A DNA stretch of 64,000 bases from Toxonevra muliebris (lineage: Eukaryota; Arthropoda; Insecta; Diptera; Pallopteridae), in contig OY829329.1 of NCBI GenBank assembly GCA_963691655.1, forward strand, positions 14,956,708 through 15,020,707, given 5' to 3'. A program made the position numbers and the translations under genes. Every line of letters begins with the position of its first letter. Within the stretch, counting starts at the first letter, position 1. Of the stretch, positions 34,181-47,171 are shown one piece after another. The notes below the pieces were generated by a model that saw nothing but the letters and a program-made list of their open reading frames with translations, was not told where the DNA came from and did not search any database.

Positions 34181-36866
34181 TGTCGAAATACATAGAATTT
34201 TGAGTAATGATCATAAAAACAGATACAATAATTGAGAATCCCATACAAAATCAGCAAAGGAGAGAGAAAGTGTTTTTTTTTTTTTTTTGAGAGCCACTGA
34301 GGTCATTTTGAAACTCAACACCGTATCCGGTAATGCTGTTTGCTGTTTACTAACAACAATTTGTAATGCTCAATTTTTGCACTGAAAGTTAAAAAATGTG
34401 CATTAGTTATGCACAGTTGAAATTGTGTAACACACACACACACACATAAAAACTCAAAATTTACAATACACTTGCAAAAATCTGATGGTATGTATATATA
34501 TATATATATGTAAATATGTTTGCATGTATCTCGCTATACTGCAGTAACAACAAATATAACGAGCAAAAAAAAAAGAAAGAAAAAATGACATAAAACATAA
34601 ATGTAAATCAGAATTTTCGAAATCAGTTCAGTTATGGGAATATTGTATGCAATAAACGGGAAATACTGCAACAGGAATTGCATTGTGGCCACCAAACTGA
34701 ATTTCTATGCAAGAATTTATGATAGCGAGCGAAAGAGTGTAAGAGAGTAAGAGGGTGAATGTGTGAGTGGATGAGTGGGAGTAATAGAAAAGATGGGTGC
34801 ACGTCAGTGGGAGAGAATGTTTAAATGTGTGTGACTAGTTGAGAGTGAGAGAGTAGGTATATATGTTAGAGTGAGCCAGTATGAGAGAGTCAGTGTAAAT
34901 TTCACAGTGGTCATTTCTTTTTATGCAGAATAATACTCATGGTGTAGATTTGTTGTTATTTTTGTTACATACTTAGAATTTTTCCACAGCGTTTTTTTAT
35001 TTGTTTGTTTAGTATTTTTACTGCTGTGTATGTATGCATGTATATTAAAAGGATACGTTTTTTCTTTGTGCTTATTTTTTTGAGAGAAGATTCATTTGTA
35101 ATGGCTCTGGTCGGACGTAGTGCATTTCGGAAAATTCAAAAAAAAAAAAACAAATGTAACCAACATTCACCAAGACACTTCATAAATCATAAAGGAAAAA
35201 TGCAAGTAAAGTATGTATTGAAATACTAGGGCATGGTTGCGTGTATGTGTGTGTGTGTGGCCTCAACTAAAATTCTCAGCCCCGTACATTTATTTGTGTA
35301 TGTGGGTGGGAGAGGGTGATTGGGATTATGTATGTATGTGTGTATGTAAATATGTATTTGTATACATATTTATCACAGCAGTGACATGTTGCAGCAAAGA
35401 TTCATACATACATATGTATGTATGTGTGTCTATTTGCATTCAAAAATTGTATATGAGAAATTTGTGTGCTTTGCAAATTTTCTCTATTGTATTTAATTAA
35501 TACAGAGTTGTTTGTTTGTTTCCCCATGATAATTGTTGTTGTTTTGTATCTGTGTATATGTGTCTGCTCCTACATTAGCCACAAAATGCCACTTGTGTGT
35601 GTATGTGTTGGTGTGGTGCCACACACTTGTTCACATGAAGTCAAGCGTAATTCGCAGTAGCTACATTGAATTGCATTGAATATATTTATATATATGTTTA
35701 TATGTATGCAACCATTTGAATGTAGCATGCAACAAACAGTGAGAGTGATGTGTCCAGTTGAATTAACTTTATTTACTGCTGCTGCACAAGGATATGGAAA
35801 ATAGGAAGCTGTACATATTTATTGCATTTACTTTATTTTTGAGTATATATAAATGTGTATGCGTGTGTGTGTTGTAAAACTTGTCCATGCAAGATTTTAA
35901 AATGTTAGTTGAGCATGTTAAACTTAAATTTGGTAATTTTATCTATTTTGTTTTTGGTGATTTTCTGCATAAACAGCAGATTGTTTATGCTGCACTAATG
36001 AATCTTAAAAGTTGATTTAATTGAAGCATAATTTATCAAAAAAAAAAAATACGAAAGCCCTGCAACTCTATGCTCTAACTTTTTACAATATTTTTTTATC
36101 AGTGTATTAAATAGGTAGGTGGCCCCTTTTCAGTCTGTTGGCTGTTTGACAGTCTTGGCAAAGTAAAATGGCAAAATTGCTCTGGGGAGCTGTAAGAATC
36201 TGGTAAAAAAAATTTGATTTTATCATATACAAAAATTCCAAAAATTTTTTAAATTTTTCGTTGAACTGTATGCCCAACCCTTTTGACCTCAGTTTATCCC
36301 TGCACAACCAAAATTAACCCAACCTATAATCTACCTACAAGTTTTAATCGCATTATAGGGTGACGAGCCTCCATACTTGGTTGACTGTTAGTCTCAGCAG
36401 GTAAACTGGCAAAATTTTTAAAAATTGTTTATCCCTAGAGCTGCGCGTGAAGGAAATTTTGTAAAACAAAAAGTTTCAAAAAATTCGCAAAATTTTCTTT
36501 GGTTTTTCAAATAATCTTGACATTTTCATGCGCCTTGTTATTTTAGCCCGTACTATAAAAAAATGCTTAGAATTCGACATAGTCTTCGTTGCCTACATTT
36601 AGGCAGAAAACAATTTTTATTTTAGCCGGCAATGTAGTAAAAAACTTAGATTTTGGGACCCCATATTCCGTTCCCCTATTTCACATTAACTTTCAATATG
36701 GATTGACAATCAACTGTGATACTCAATTTGTTTAATTGAGTAATAAAACTTGCGCTCTGTACGCTCTGAGAGCTCACTCTCACTTATAATGACTTACTAA
36801 AGAAACGAGAAGAACGAACCCTCTTCTTTTATATCTACATTTTTTTTCTCTGCCTTGCAACGATAC
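34181..36866. other. No gene seen; spacer rich in TATG/GAGAGT simple sequence
   Basis: No gene. It holds a CA run (about 34431-34446), an AT run (34493-34509), GAGAGTGAG-rich DNA at 34725-34895, and TATG/TGTG tracts at 35240-35430. A weak duplicated block occurs at about 36143-36180 and 36386-36420 (CTGT..AGTCT..GCAAAGTAAA.TGGCAAAATT). Confidence 0.55.
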
Positions 36867-36885
36867 TTGCTCTGTCTCTCTTTCT

Positions 36886-36921
36886 CATGTGTGTGATCAT
36901 CTCTCGATGATCACACACATG
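36886..36921. repeat. Perfect 15-bp inverted repeat with 6-base loop
   Basis: CATGTGTGTGATCAT (36886-36900) and its exact reverse complement (36907-36921) flank CTCTCG. In the other three units of the tandem repeat the left arm is replaced by CATACTAACAG, so the hairpin is found in the diverged first unit only. Confidence 0.9.
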
Positions 36922-36961
36922 CATAAATACATACAAACACAGTTCTGACACAGGCCTAAAC

Positions 36962-37082
36962 CAACGGTGGGCACCTATACATTCACAAGGAACGATTGAG
37001 CACTTTTTATATGGAAATGAGCTCTGTACGTGTGAAATTTCTTACACTCCTTTGACTGCGTGCAATTTTTTGGCCTACGCTA
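36962..37082. mobile_element. hAT-type MITE with 8-bp target duplication and empty site
   Basis: 121 bp inserted in the first 278-bp unit. It is flanked by the perfect 8-bp direct repeat GCCTAAAC (36954-36961 and 37083-37090). The fourth unit has a single uninterrupted GAGCCTAAACTATTTA at about 37921, the empty site. Ends are CAACGGTGGGCACC and, inverted, TAGCGTAGGCCA. They share a YARCG start and partial identity, typical of weak hAT ends. There is no coding capacity. Confidence 0.75.
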
Positions 37083-38425
37083 GCCTAAACTATTTCTATT
37101 GTGGTGAGAAAACATATCGATGGCCGTACGTTGACATCATGTAAGTACTTCACATCACTTATCCATTGTAAACACGGCTCACTAACGAAGTGAGGAGAAC
37201 GAATCCATGCGGCGAAGAGAGTTTATTCACCACTTCTTTTATATCTGCAGTTTCTCTCTGCCTTTTCTTGACACCTTCTGTGTCTCACATTCTCATACTA
37301 ACAGTCTCTCGATAATCACACACATACATGCATACAAACACAATTCTGTAGAGAGAGGCCTAACTATTTATTTCTATTGTGGTGAGAAAACATATCGATG
37401 GCAGTACGTTGACATCATGTAAGTACTTCACATCACTTATCCATTGTAAACACGACTCACTAACAAAGTGAGGAGAACTAGCCCATGCGGCGAAGAGAGT
37501 TTATTCACCACTTCTCTTGTATCTGCAGTTTCTCTCTGCCTTTTCTTGACACCTTCTCTCTCTCACATTCTCATACTAACAGTCTCTCGATAATCACACA
37601 CATACATGCATACAAACACAATTCTGTAGAGAGAGGCCTAACTATTTATTTCTATTGTGGTGAGAAAACATATCGATGATGACAGGCTGACATCTTTTAA
37701 ATACTTTCTCACTAATTATCCATTGTAAACACGACTCACTAACGAAGTGAGGAGAACGAACCCATGCGGTGAAGAGAGTTTATTCACCACTTCTTTTGTA
37801 TCTGCAGTTTCTCTCTGGCTTTTCTTGACACCTTCTCTCTCTCACATTCTCATACTAACAGTCTCTCGATAATCCCACACATACATACATACATAATACA
37901 AAGACACCTCTGTAGAATGAGAGCCTAAACTATTTATTTCTATTATGTTGAGAGAGCACATCGATGGTCATACTTTGACATCTTGTAACTGCTCTCCCAT
38001 AAATTCTGGAAGAGACGAGCAAAACGTCTTAAATATGTATGAGAGGTATCTAAAATTTAGTTTTTAAATAATTTTTGACAGAAAAAAAATGTTTTTGGAT
38101 TTATTTATTTTTATTTTAGAGTGATTTTAACATATTATTTACAGAATTTTATTGTGTTTTGGTTGCTTTGTCCGAAATTGCTGCAAAAGTACTTACGAGT
38201 GGTCAACGTATGACCTACGATATATAGGATTTCGTTATAAAACTGGTTCATCCGCCACCATCTTCTCACTTGAAATTCTTGTACAGTTCCCAGAACCCTA
38301 CACAACCAAACCAATGAATTTTTACCTTGGGACTCGCACGATACATGGGTTGAGTATTGTAGATTTCTCTTATTCGATACCTCTTCAGACAACTATAGTC
38401 AACTTGGCATGAGTTGTCAACTTGA

Positions 38426-38455
38426 AAAAAATTTAAAAATATTTTTAAATTTTTT
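38426..38455. repeat. 30-bp perfect AT palindrome
   Basis: AAAAAATTTAAAAAT followed directly by its exact reverse complement. Composition is pure A/T, so it could arise from simple sequence, but the match is complete over 15 bp per arm. Confidence 0.85.
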
Positions 38456-40904
38456 AGCACCCACTAAAAAAGTTTTAATTAAATTTTTTTCAAAAGAATT
38501 ATGTAAAGGTATTTGTTTTCGTACACATTTAGAAGCACATTTGTATTTTTATTTGCTTAGCTAACATATTTTCTACTTCCTTGTGTCATTCAACTTTCGT
38601 TTACGCTTTAAATATCTAGCTTCTTTCTTTACACTCATTCATATGGCATGACATATGGAAATAGAAAAAAGCAAAAAAAAAAAGAAAAAAAAACGGCAAA
38701 AAATTCTTACAATATAACATTAAAATAAATCTATTTCAACGCGTTTACTCATGGGTGGAGAGAAAGAGAGTGGTAGGTGCTCCAAATAAATCTACTGCAA
38801 AAAATGTGACAAAGACATTTATTAAAATGCTTTTAAAGCTGATATACACACACACACATGCAAACAAACACATGTACATGTATATGCATACATATGTAAA
38901 ACTACAACAGTGAAGGTGGGGGAGGAGGGAGGTTGTTGGTATAATAAATATATAGGTAACTACCTGCAAAACGGCTTTAAATCCTTAAAGCTTACAAAAT
39001 TGTCAAATGTTGAGGTTATTTCAAATACACACACACATGTTCTGAAAACTAGAGAGGCAGAGAGAGAGAGCGAGGGAGAGAGAGAGAGTGCGAGACAGAA
39101 ATGAGAGTAGAAGGTAGTGGCAATAATGCTAAAAGCACCTTTTGGGTACAACTCTTAAGCCTCGTTGATTTTTATTTTTTTTGTGTTTTTTTTTACAAAA
39201 ATGTAATCCACAACGGAAAAAGTCTGATAAAAAAAAAACACAAGCAAGCAAAACAAAACAAAAAAAAAACGGGGAGAAAAAATAGAAAAAATTTGAATTT
39301 ACATTTAAAATACATTTATGCCACAGTGCACACACTTGGCAAGGTTAAAAATGTTTCCCTCTTTACGTATGTATGCACATTATACAGCTGCTAAAGTAGG
39401 TAAACACGCACACACACACACACACACACGCATACACACAGATAAACAGAGATTGAGAGTGAAGAGAGAGAGATAGAGAGAGTGAGAGACAAATAACGGA
39501 GCCTGAGTGAATGAATGAGTGGCTCTGGAATGGTTTCAAGCTTTTCATTCATATTATAACAGAGTGTCGCTCGCTATTCGCAACAAAAACGTATAACGAG
39601 TGTGAAATGCTGATTTGCCAACAAACGGAAATCTACCAAAAAACCTTGTGAGTGTCAACCAGTCGGGGGCTTTATATATCTCACCCTTCATGCTTTCTCT
39701 CTCTCTCTTCTTCTTATTATTCTAGTACCTTTGAATGTTGAAGTTGCTGCTAACCAACATACTTTTTTGAATTGCGACACTTGCCAATTTGAATATTTAA
39801 AGCTTTTCGCTGTTGCTGCTATCATTTTGTAGAAAGGTTAAGCTGAAAATGAGAAAAAATTATAGTGCACATATCTATGTATGTGAGTGTTTGGTTGTGT
39901 GGGTGTCAGATTATATATGTGTGTGTGTTTCAGCTTTTTTAATGTTAAGACATTTTCAAGTCATGTGAAAAGGTTATGAATTAAATACCTACTATTTAGA
40001 ATATGAATTGATTATAATCTTTTGTTTTAGTTTTTATAAAACATAGACTTTTTAAGAGGCATTGGGAATAACTATCCAACTCATATGATTTTTAAAATTA
40101 GACAATGATATTTTAGCTCTGCAAGGACCCAGTTGAACTTAGGTTCATCGAAGTAGTAATCATCAACCGAGCAATGAATTACTCGCGATTGCTGCAGATT
40201 ACTCGTTTTTAACATTGCTTGTAATCGTTTTGTAGAACAAACTTTATTCCGCTCTTCCGTTGTGGGCAAAAAAAAACTACCCTATTTCTCTCTCTCTGGT
40301 GACTTTCTTGCTGTTAAACATAGCTTTGTTGTTTCTGTAAATTAAACTGTTATTTATATTTTACTTCTGTGGTTATTAATATACATACTTAGCGCAAACG
40401 TATTAAATATATTTTAATTGAACTAAGGAAGTTAATTTGTATTATTTATAATTTCAATTTATCTAAATTCATTGTATTTTATTCAAATAAATACTTTGTG
40501 CATAAATAAATACAACTTCTCGAGAGAAATTCATTATTTTTTTTATTAATTGTGTTTGTTTTTGCAAAAAGCTAAACATTCTCAATTTTGTTGTTATTTT
40601 ATTATATGGCTATAAAAGAACGAATAAATTTTGAGCAAATAAATTTTGGAAGTCAAAAAGTAAATAAGAAAAACGAATAGGTTCTCAATTTGACGAATTG
40701 CTTGCCGACTTCAAGAGAAGTTTACAGTAATTTTTAGATTTTGTTCTTTTTTTTTTTGTTTTTCCAATAAGTTTGCACTCTCAATTTAGGGCTTATTTGT
40801 TAAGCAACTACTTTTGTTGTTGTTGTTTCTCAAGTGCGAAGAGAGAACGAATTCATTAAAGTCTCATTTGTTGCTTCTCTGGAAATGTTGTATGTATTAT
40901 CAGT
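38456..40904. other. No gene seen; spacer with CA/GA microsatellites
   Basis: No gene. It includes CA runs (about 38849-38863 and 39407-39431), GAGAG tracts (39060-39095 and 39463-39490), and A-rich tracts (38672-38695 and 39230-39270). Open frames in 38745-39548 translate these tracts. Confidence 0.6.
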
Positions 40905-41040
40905 GTGAGCCAGAGAGTAGTATGCGTCCACAAGAGCAAATAAATAAATGTAAATATCACACATACATATGCATCTTATTTTAATAAAAAAAAAGAGCTC
41001 AGTCGAACATTGTGCATGTATAGGTAGCCATTGTTGATGT
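40905..41040 (+). repeat. Dispersed repeat GAGCTCAGTCG/CATGTATAGG, copy 3
   Basis: It contains GAGCCAGAGAGTAGTATGCGTCCACAAGAGCAA in short blocks, then AAAAGAGCTCAGTCGAACATTGTGCATGTATAGGTAGCCATTGTTG. It is collinear with the copies at 34081 and 47172. Confidence 0.7.
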
Positions 41041-43199
41041 GCATCATAATGATGTATATAATTTAAAGCTTCTACAAAAACAACAATTTATACTCTTGAT
41101 TATGGTATGTCAGTGCCAGTGTATAGATATAGAGAATCTTTCTCTCGTATGCTCTCAACAACTTCTCATTTGTTGGTTGTCATCTCAGCTTATGTCTCTC
41201 TCTCGCACATTAAAGGTAGTTTCCGCTAATGAGAGCTGCTCTCTCAAATTACAAAAAAAAATTGGTTCAGTTTTCGCATAGAGTTGCCATATTCAAGTTT
41301 TTTGTGTTCATCGTTGTAAATTAAAAACATTATGAGAATGGAAATGACAATTTTTGATGATGGCAGCGTTAAAACAAAAACAACCATGAAATGAATTCGC
41401 TCCTAATATATAAAGATATATAAATATGAGAGATGACTTAAGAGCTTTTTAAGGTAGGATTTCTTTCATATTAAAGTCGGTTTTTATTTTGTATGGTTAT
41501 TTAGGTTTTCAAGAATTGTTTCTAGCGATAAATCTGAAGCAAACAAAAAAAGTTGCATGTTGTAGATAAAGCTTTCTCCCATAGGAATCAGCCACATTTA
41601 CTTCGAAAAATCTCAAAACAAAAATTTTCTTAAACCATTTTTTTTTTTCAAGCTATGATAATTAAAATTACTTAGGTACTTACTACTCTCATTAAGTTAT
41701 TGATGCTTTTTTGTCCACCTGTGATTATAAAAAGTTTCAAAAAATATACAACTTTACTAAAAAAATAATTCACAAAAATTTTTAAAATGTTCTCTCTACA
41801 TTTTAATAACAAATTAAAGCATTAATATTGCGAAACAAAATTCATTACGTTCTTACTGCTGAATCTTCAGCATTTTTTGCATTTTTCAACAAATATAAAT
41901 TTTTAATAAATTTGATATAAATTTGTTCGTGCATATGACTACATATTTTGCTACTTCCTTTCTTTATTTTTTTTCTTTCTTTCCATTTATGCATAAAATA
42001 TATATCATATAAATTATATTTCGCATGTTTTCATCGCGCAAACGGAATTTTAAAATTTGTCACCCTCAAATTTCCTATGATTGTATGTAATTCATAGAAT
42101 TTTAGAACTTGTGTATCTTGATTTGAAATCACAATCTCATGTGTGCATGTGCCATCGTGACTCTTCTTACATTTCCGTCACGAAAAAATTTTCCCACATA
42201 AATTTTGTATTTAATTTTTTTTTACTTTTAAGTAGGTATGAAACATTTTCATTGGAAATGCAATAAACTTTTATTTATTTATGGTTTCTACTGTATAATC
42301 AAATAACTAATATGCATAGTTAGTAATGAAAAAAAAGTGAGTGCATATTTCTTGAAAACAATTCTGCGAATATTTTAATTAATTGAAACCATAAAAACAA
42401 AATTTAAGTTTTAAAGCAGCTGTAGAGAAAGTGACTCAACTCTCTCTCTCTGTTTCTTAGTTCGTTATATTGGATGTCTACTGTACCGAGATTATTCTGC
42501 CCTGATGATGCACTAACCTAGTCGTTTCCAAAACTTATACACACGCATTTCAATTCATTGTGTGAGTGTATGTGTGAGTTTGTGAGAGCGCTGAGCCCTG
42601 AGAGCATTGGTATAAATCAGTGCTATTTAAAACACACACACACATATAAAACGCACGCATTTGTGTGAGTGCTAAGAGAGTTTGTTAAGAGAGTTCTCTC
42701 TCTGTCGTGTTGAACAATGTGAAAATTGCAATGAATAGAATTAGTTTTTCTCTGTGATATAACTGAAAACTATTTTTCTCAATTTATATTAAATATCCTC
42801 ACAGTGCATTCATAAAATGGCTTAACGTGATCCATCTTGCATTTTTTTTTTTTGAAAATTACTGCACTAAACTAAACCAAAGCGTTATATAAAATTTTAA
42901 TAAATTTTTAATACTAAATAAAAACTAATTGAAAATAAAACTCTATCCTGTTCCGTTTTAAGTTTTTCTCAATACTTCCCATACTTTCTAATATTAAATT
43001 ATTTCTGATGCTATAGTTTGTGTTTTTCTTTCCTTTATTTCTATTACGGAAGTATTACTAATTTAAAGAATGTGATGTTTGTTAAATCGAATCAGTAGTT
43101 AACAAGAGAAATTTCATATGAACCCAGGGGTGAAGTGTGTTGCTTGAAGCGCAACTTTGAAAACGGCGACTCAAAGTTCGTTGAGGAAAATTTTCTCTG
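41041..43199. other. No gene seen; AT-rich spacer
   Basis: No gene. Positions 41281-41350 repeat part of 7110-7185. The GAATTCGCTCCTAA end near 41391 resembles a decayed AGGCGAATT-family terminus. The rest is AT-rich unique sequence with GT/CA runs near 42540-42650. Confidence 0.55.
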
Positions 43200-43830
43200 A
43201 AGGTGGTTTATTGTTATTCCTTATAGTTAATCCTTTATAAAAATAATAAGCAAAAATCCAAAGTTTTTATTTTTATTGCGTATATTTCTTAAAAAAATTT
43301 GGACTCGGATAACTATGACCTTCAGCAATACAAATTACTTTCTAATAAAGAACATTTTGTCCCAAGATTCCTTATTATTTTTACTAATGACTAATCCTGT
43401 GCAAAGGGATTAAAGAAAAAACTATAGTGTTAGACTTCTAGGGTAAATTTTTTCCAAAGAATTTGATCTTAGGTGATTTTGACCTTCTGTGACCCCAACT
43501 TATTTTTGATGAGGAACATTTTACCCAAACATTATTTGTTATTATTCTCAACAATTAATTTTTTATAAAGAAAAATCCAAAGTTTTAACCTTTTTTGGAA
43601 ATTTTTTTTTTTAAATTAGACTTCGATAATTTAGATCTTCAGCATTCCCAATTACTTTTCAATAAGAAATATTTTCTTCCAAAATAGTTTGACGTTTTTC
43701 CTAAACGCTAATCCAGTAAAGAGATTTTTCCAAAGAATACAAAATTTTCACCTGTTTTGGGTATATTTCTTATAAAACGTTAGACTCATCTGGATTTGAC
43801 CTTAAGCGACTCTTTCTAGGTTTTATTTCC
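43200..43830 (+). repeat. Degenerate tandem repeat of about 150-165 bp
   Basis: The phrase GACCTTCAG or its variants starts near 43317, 43481, 43634 and 43798. Around each come, in the same order, AATCCAAAGTTTTTA, ATTTCTT.AAAA.TT.GACTC, AATTACTTT.AATAA.GAACATTTT.TCC and TTACTAA.GACTAATCC. The units are old and diverged. No coding sense is visible. Confidence 0.7.
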
Positions 43831-45112
43831 ATTTAACCAAAACAAGAAACTAATATAATACAAAGCTCCCCCGAAGTCTCACAGGCTATTTGAAATTTAC
43901 CGCTTTAAATTTCTCTTTTTCCTTTTGTTTTTGTGCCGCTTTTTTCTGCACTTGCGCACATCAAAAAAACGAGAATGAATTCAACTTCATTCACTTCTAC
44001 TTAACTATTACAACATGCTAAAAACTTCTCTCCATTTCACTCTATTTTATGGTGCTGTTTCATACACGCAAGTAAACCACAAAAACAAGACTGAATTCTC
44101 TTATAACAAAAACCCAAAGTGCTTCCAAACTGCTGCAGTAAAAGAAGCGCATTTAGATGCTCACAAAAGTGAAGGCACATTAAATTTCACTTCAACTGAT
44201 CTGCTGTTATTAGCTAAGCAAAAACGTTGATAGAAAAACCAGACAAAGAAGAAAAACATTCATTTACACAATTTTACAAGAAAAACTAAGCTGTGATAGA
44301 AGAGTGAGGGGAGGAGGGGAAGAGGCGAATGTTGAGAAAAGTGTATAGTTTGTAATTTTAATCTTTTGTTTTGTAGTTTTTAAGGATATCCGCTCAAAGA
44401 TCCTTCCGCATTTGTCCAAGAATACATGAAACTCTTGCATTTACATAGAAAGCAAAACCAAAAAAAGAAAAAAAAAAACAAGAACTAAAACTGCATAAAG
44501 CAAAATCTTGAAAAATAGTTAAATTTCTTTGAGTTTCAATTTACTGTTTTTTTATATTTAAGATTTGTATGTGTGTGTGTGTGGTTGAAGTCTAAATTTA
44601 GTGGTTGCAATATTTTAATGATATGTAGAAAAAAAGAAACTGTAAGAAATTTGATTAAGAAGAAATTATTTGATTTTAATAAAAATAATTTTCTTTACGA
44701 TTAGATAAGGTTTAGTAGAGTGTTTGATCTGTTGGATTATTTCCATTTGGAGAGCAGTTGTGATCCATTGTGAGCTCTTTCGTTTTGTGTGTTTACGAAT
44801 GGATTTCAGAAAATCCTTGAATTAGTTAAGAATATTGTTCTAAACTCTGGTATTACTTAGTTCCATAAATAAATATAAATAAATAAATAAATAAATAGAA
44901 ATGTGTGCAAGGTGCGCAGCAGATTTGCTGTTATCAAGCCAACTGAATGCCATATGCACAAACTCATACATGGGAATTCGATGTATAATTTTAATCCCTT
45001 TTCTAAAAAGGTGGGGGCCAAATGCCAGTGTTTACGTCAGCTGATTTTGACATGAAACACGTAGAGCACGTGAGACCATACGACGAGTTCTCTGCTTGCT
45101 TATGGTATAGTA
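43831..45112. other. No gene seen; spacer
   Basis: No supported gene. An AAAT run lies at about 44872-44897. The open frame at 44015-44230 (71 codons) is of normal complexity but has no homology I recognise. Confidence 0.5.
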
Positions 45113-45431
45113 CATAGGTGTCCACGGTCTATGCACTCGGTGCACATTTGTTTTTATAAAAGCACTTAGGCATAAGCTAAGCATTTCTCACCTCTCTTCT
45201 TTACCTATACCAATACCTACAACACTTCTATAAGCTTTGTTGGTACTCATTGGCGACAGTTATCTTCAGCGTTGATTTTGTTGATGTCTAACTTATGAGT
45301 TTATGATAATAAAGTTTATATGTATTAGTGTTTGCATTTCCATAAGAAAATTTTGGGCACCCCTGATTTATAATAATAAAGTTTACATGTATTGGTGTTT
45401 GCATTTCCGTAAAAAAAATTTGGGCACCCTT
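45113..45431 (+). mobile_element. hAT-type MITE, copy 1, with duplicated 3' end
   Basis: It starts CATAGGTGTCCACGGTCTATGC (TIR with CAG(A/G)GGTGCCCA-type consensus). It ends TGGGCACCCCTG at 45365, followed by a second tandem copy of the last 65 bp or so ending TGGGCACCC near 45429. The whole 250-bp body aligns in reverse with 48881-49125. No transposase frame is present. CAGNGGTGCCCA ends are typical of hAT non-autonomous elements. Confidence 0.75.
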
Positions 45432-45552
45432 AGTGGTGTAGTCGAATCGATCACCATAAATTTAATACCAACACATAATACTACCACGACTAAATGTGTA
45501 TACGTATTTTATTTTCGTTTTATGTATATGTAGTACATGTGTATATGTGTGT

Positions 45553-45725
45553 GTAAATTGAGCGAAATCTACCGAGTGTATCTAAAGTGCTCTCTCATAT
45601 ACTTATAAGTTCCGCAAGTATTTTAATTTATACCTCTCTCTTCTGTATATGTGTGAGTAAATTGAGCGAAGTCTACCGAGTGAGCTGAAAAAGCTCTCTC
45701 ATATAAATACATTCTCTCTTCTCTT
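45553..45725 (+). repeat. 104-bp tandem duplication
   Basis: GTAAATTGAGCGAARTCTACCGAGTG starts at about 45553 and 45657. Each is followed by AAAGTGCTCTCTCATATA or its variant. Two copies, moderately similar. Confidence 0.7.
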
Positions 45726-47171
45726 TGTTGTTGAGAGCAGCACTTTCATACCACATAGGAGTGTGAGCGAGAAGGAAACATAGAACAATACAGTTATTTA
45801 CATTTTACACATTTTTTTGTTTAAATTTCCCCATACCGTGGGCTCAGATGTTTAGGTACACATCAAAAAAATTTCCTGTTTCTTTTTTTAATCCGAACTA
45901 ATCTATACTAAAGTACATGCACACCAACCAACCAACCACCTCTTTTGGCTTTTAATGTAATTGTCTAACCACAAAATTATACACTTTAATATATGAAGGC
46001 ATCTCTAACTAGTAATTTTATTGCCTACACTTGTTTACATTATATTAAATTGGTGTTTTTGCTTTTTTTTTTTTTGATAGTGAATATTTATAAGTTGCGG
46101 TTTTTGACTTGAATCTCTCTGCTGGCTGCCTGCCTGTCTGGCTGGCTGGTTGCAACAAGTGTTTAACACCTGTTAGTCGTTATAGCTTTTTTTGGTGTAT
46201 TTTAAATAACTAATTAAATTAAATTTATGCAAGAAAACAATTAGCTGTTAATAGTACCTACCTGCATATATCAAAGACTTTGGCAATTTTGTTTGAAACT
46301 TTAAAGAAATTTTATAATTATAGTGTCAACTACCTGTCATTTCAATTTAATCTTACTACTTATAGTTAAAAACCGCAAATTATAATGCAAGTGTAAATAG
46401 CAAAAAAATAAAAAATAAAACAAAATAAAAACAAACAAAACCGCCAAACGTGAAACGTGTAAATAAATGATTTATTATATAAATAACCATATTTCATGTT
46501 AATTTAACTATTAATTTGGTATTTAGTTGTTAATTACACAGTGCTGTACTGTCACTCTTTCAGTGACATTGATTAGATGTTTTTTTTTTTGTTGAAAGAG
46601 GACAATGCCCTGATCAATTGCTCTGAAGGCAAATATAGACTGCTATGTCATAATTTGTTTTGTTTTTTTTTTAAGAGAGCCACCGGTGACACCGTAAAAC
46701 CGAGTCTAGTTTCATGTTCTCCGACCCCCATTTCCTGTTGACTTTTTGTCCTTGAAACTTGAAGACTTGAACTTTCATGAGTCTCTTGAGACCCTTTAAC
46801 TCTTTTTTAGAATTTTACCAATGCATTTTTATTAAACATTTTGTTTTTAAGGTTAGTAAAAGCCTTTTAGTATTAATTGTTCACTTAACCCTTTTTAATT
46901 GTAAAGAAAACAAAAGTAATAGACGAAAAATGAGTCCGGACTCTTATTTACTGACCTACTTTTTTATTGTAAAAATTTCAAAACTCGGCTGGCATAAAAA
47001 TAAACTTAAGCTGTTACTCTTTTATACCTCAGATAAGTCATTTTCCTGATGCATCATATATTCTTGATCACCAAAATCTAAATCCTAAATTTGTTCACCG
47101 ATTTTTTGATTCGGATTCGGTATAGATCGTTTCCATTTGAATGTTAATATGAAGTGCATAAGGCAGCAATG
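45726..47171. other. No gene seen; spacer
   Basis: No gene. A CTGG/CTGC tract lies at 46117-46150. AT-rich DNA predominates. The frame at 46777-47049 has no recognisable domain. Confidence 0.55.

Larger units (their letters stand above)
36867..37990 (+). repeat. 278-bp tandem repeat, one diverged and three similar units
   Basis: The motif TTATCCATTGTAAACAC starts at about 37159, 37437 and 37716, giving periods of 278 and 279 bp. Units share GAGGAGAAC, GCGGYGAAGAGAGTTTATTCACCACTTCT, CTCTCTGCCTTTTCTTGACACCTTCT, CATACTAACAGTCTCTCGATAATCACACACATACATG, GAGGCCTAACTATTTATTTCTATT and CATATCGATGGC..TACGTTGACATC. The first unit (36867-37157) is more diverged and contains a MITE. Frames at 37207 and 37485 encode near-identical 64-71 aa peptides because of the duplication. 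I do not regard them as genes. Confidence 0.9.

Noticed and set aside
33642..34203. Ser/Leu/His-rich open frames
   Set aside because: Translations of the pyrimidine-rich 209-214 bp tandem repeat.
37207..37679. Duplicated small genes encoding near-identical 64-71 aa peptides
   Set aside because: Similarity comes from the 278-bp tandem duplication including non-coding sequence. The third unit breaks the frame, and no synonymous-biased change is apparent.
38152..38412. 86-codon open frame
   Set aside because: No recognisable domain. It overlaps a dispersed repeat (38188-38225) shared with 52266-52300, so it is unlikely to be a host gene.
44015..44230. 71-codon small protein gene
   Set aside because: Composition is ordinary, but there is no recognisable domain, promoter or homologue. 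Frames of this length are expected by chance in 64 kb. It would need transcript evidence.
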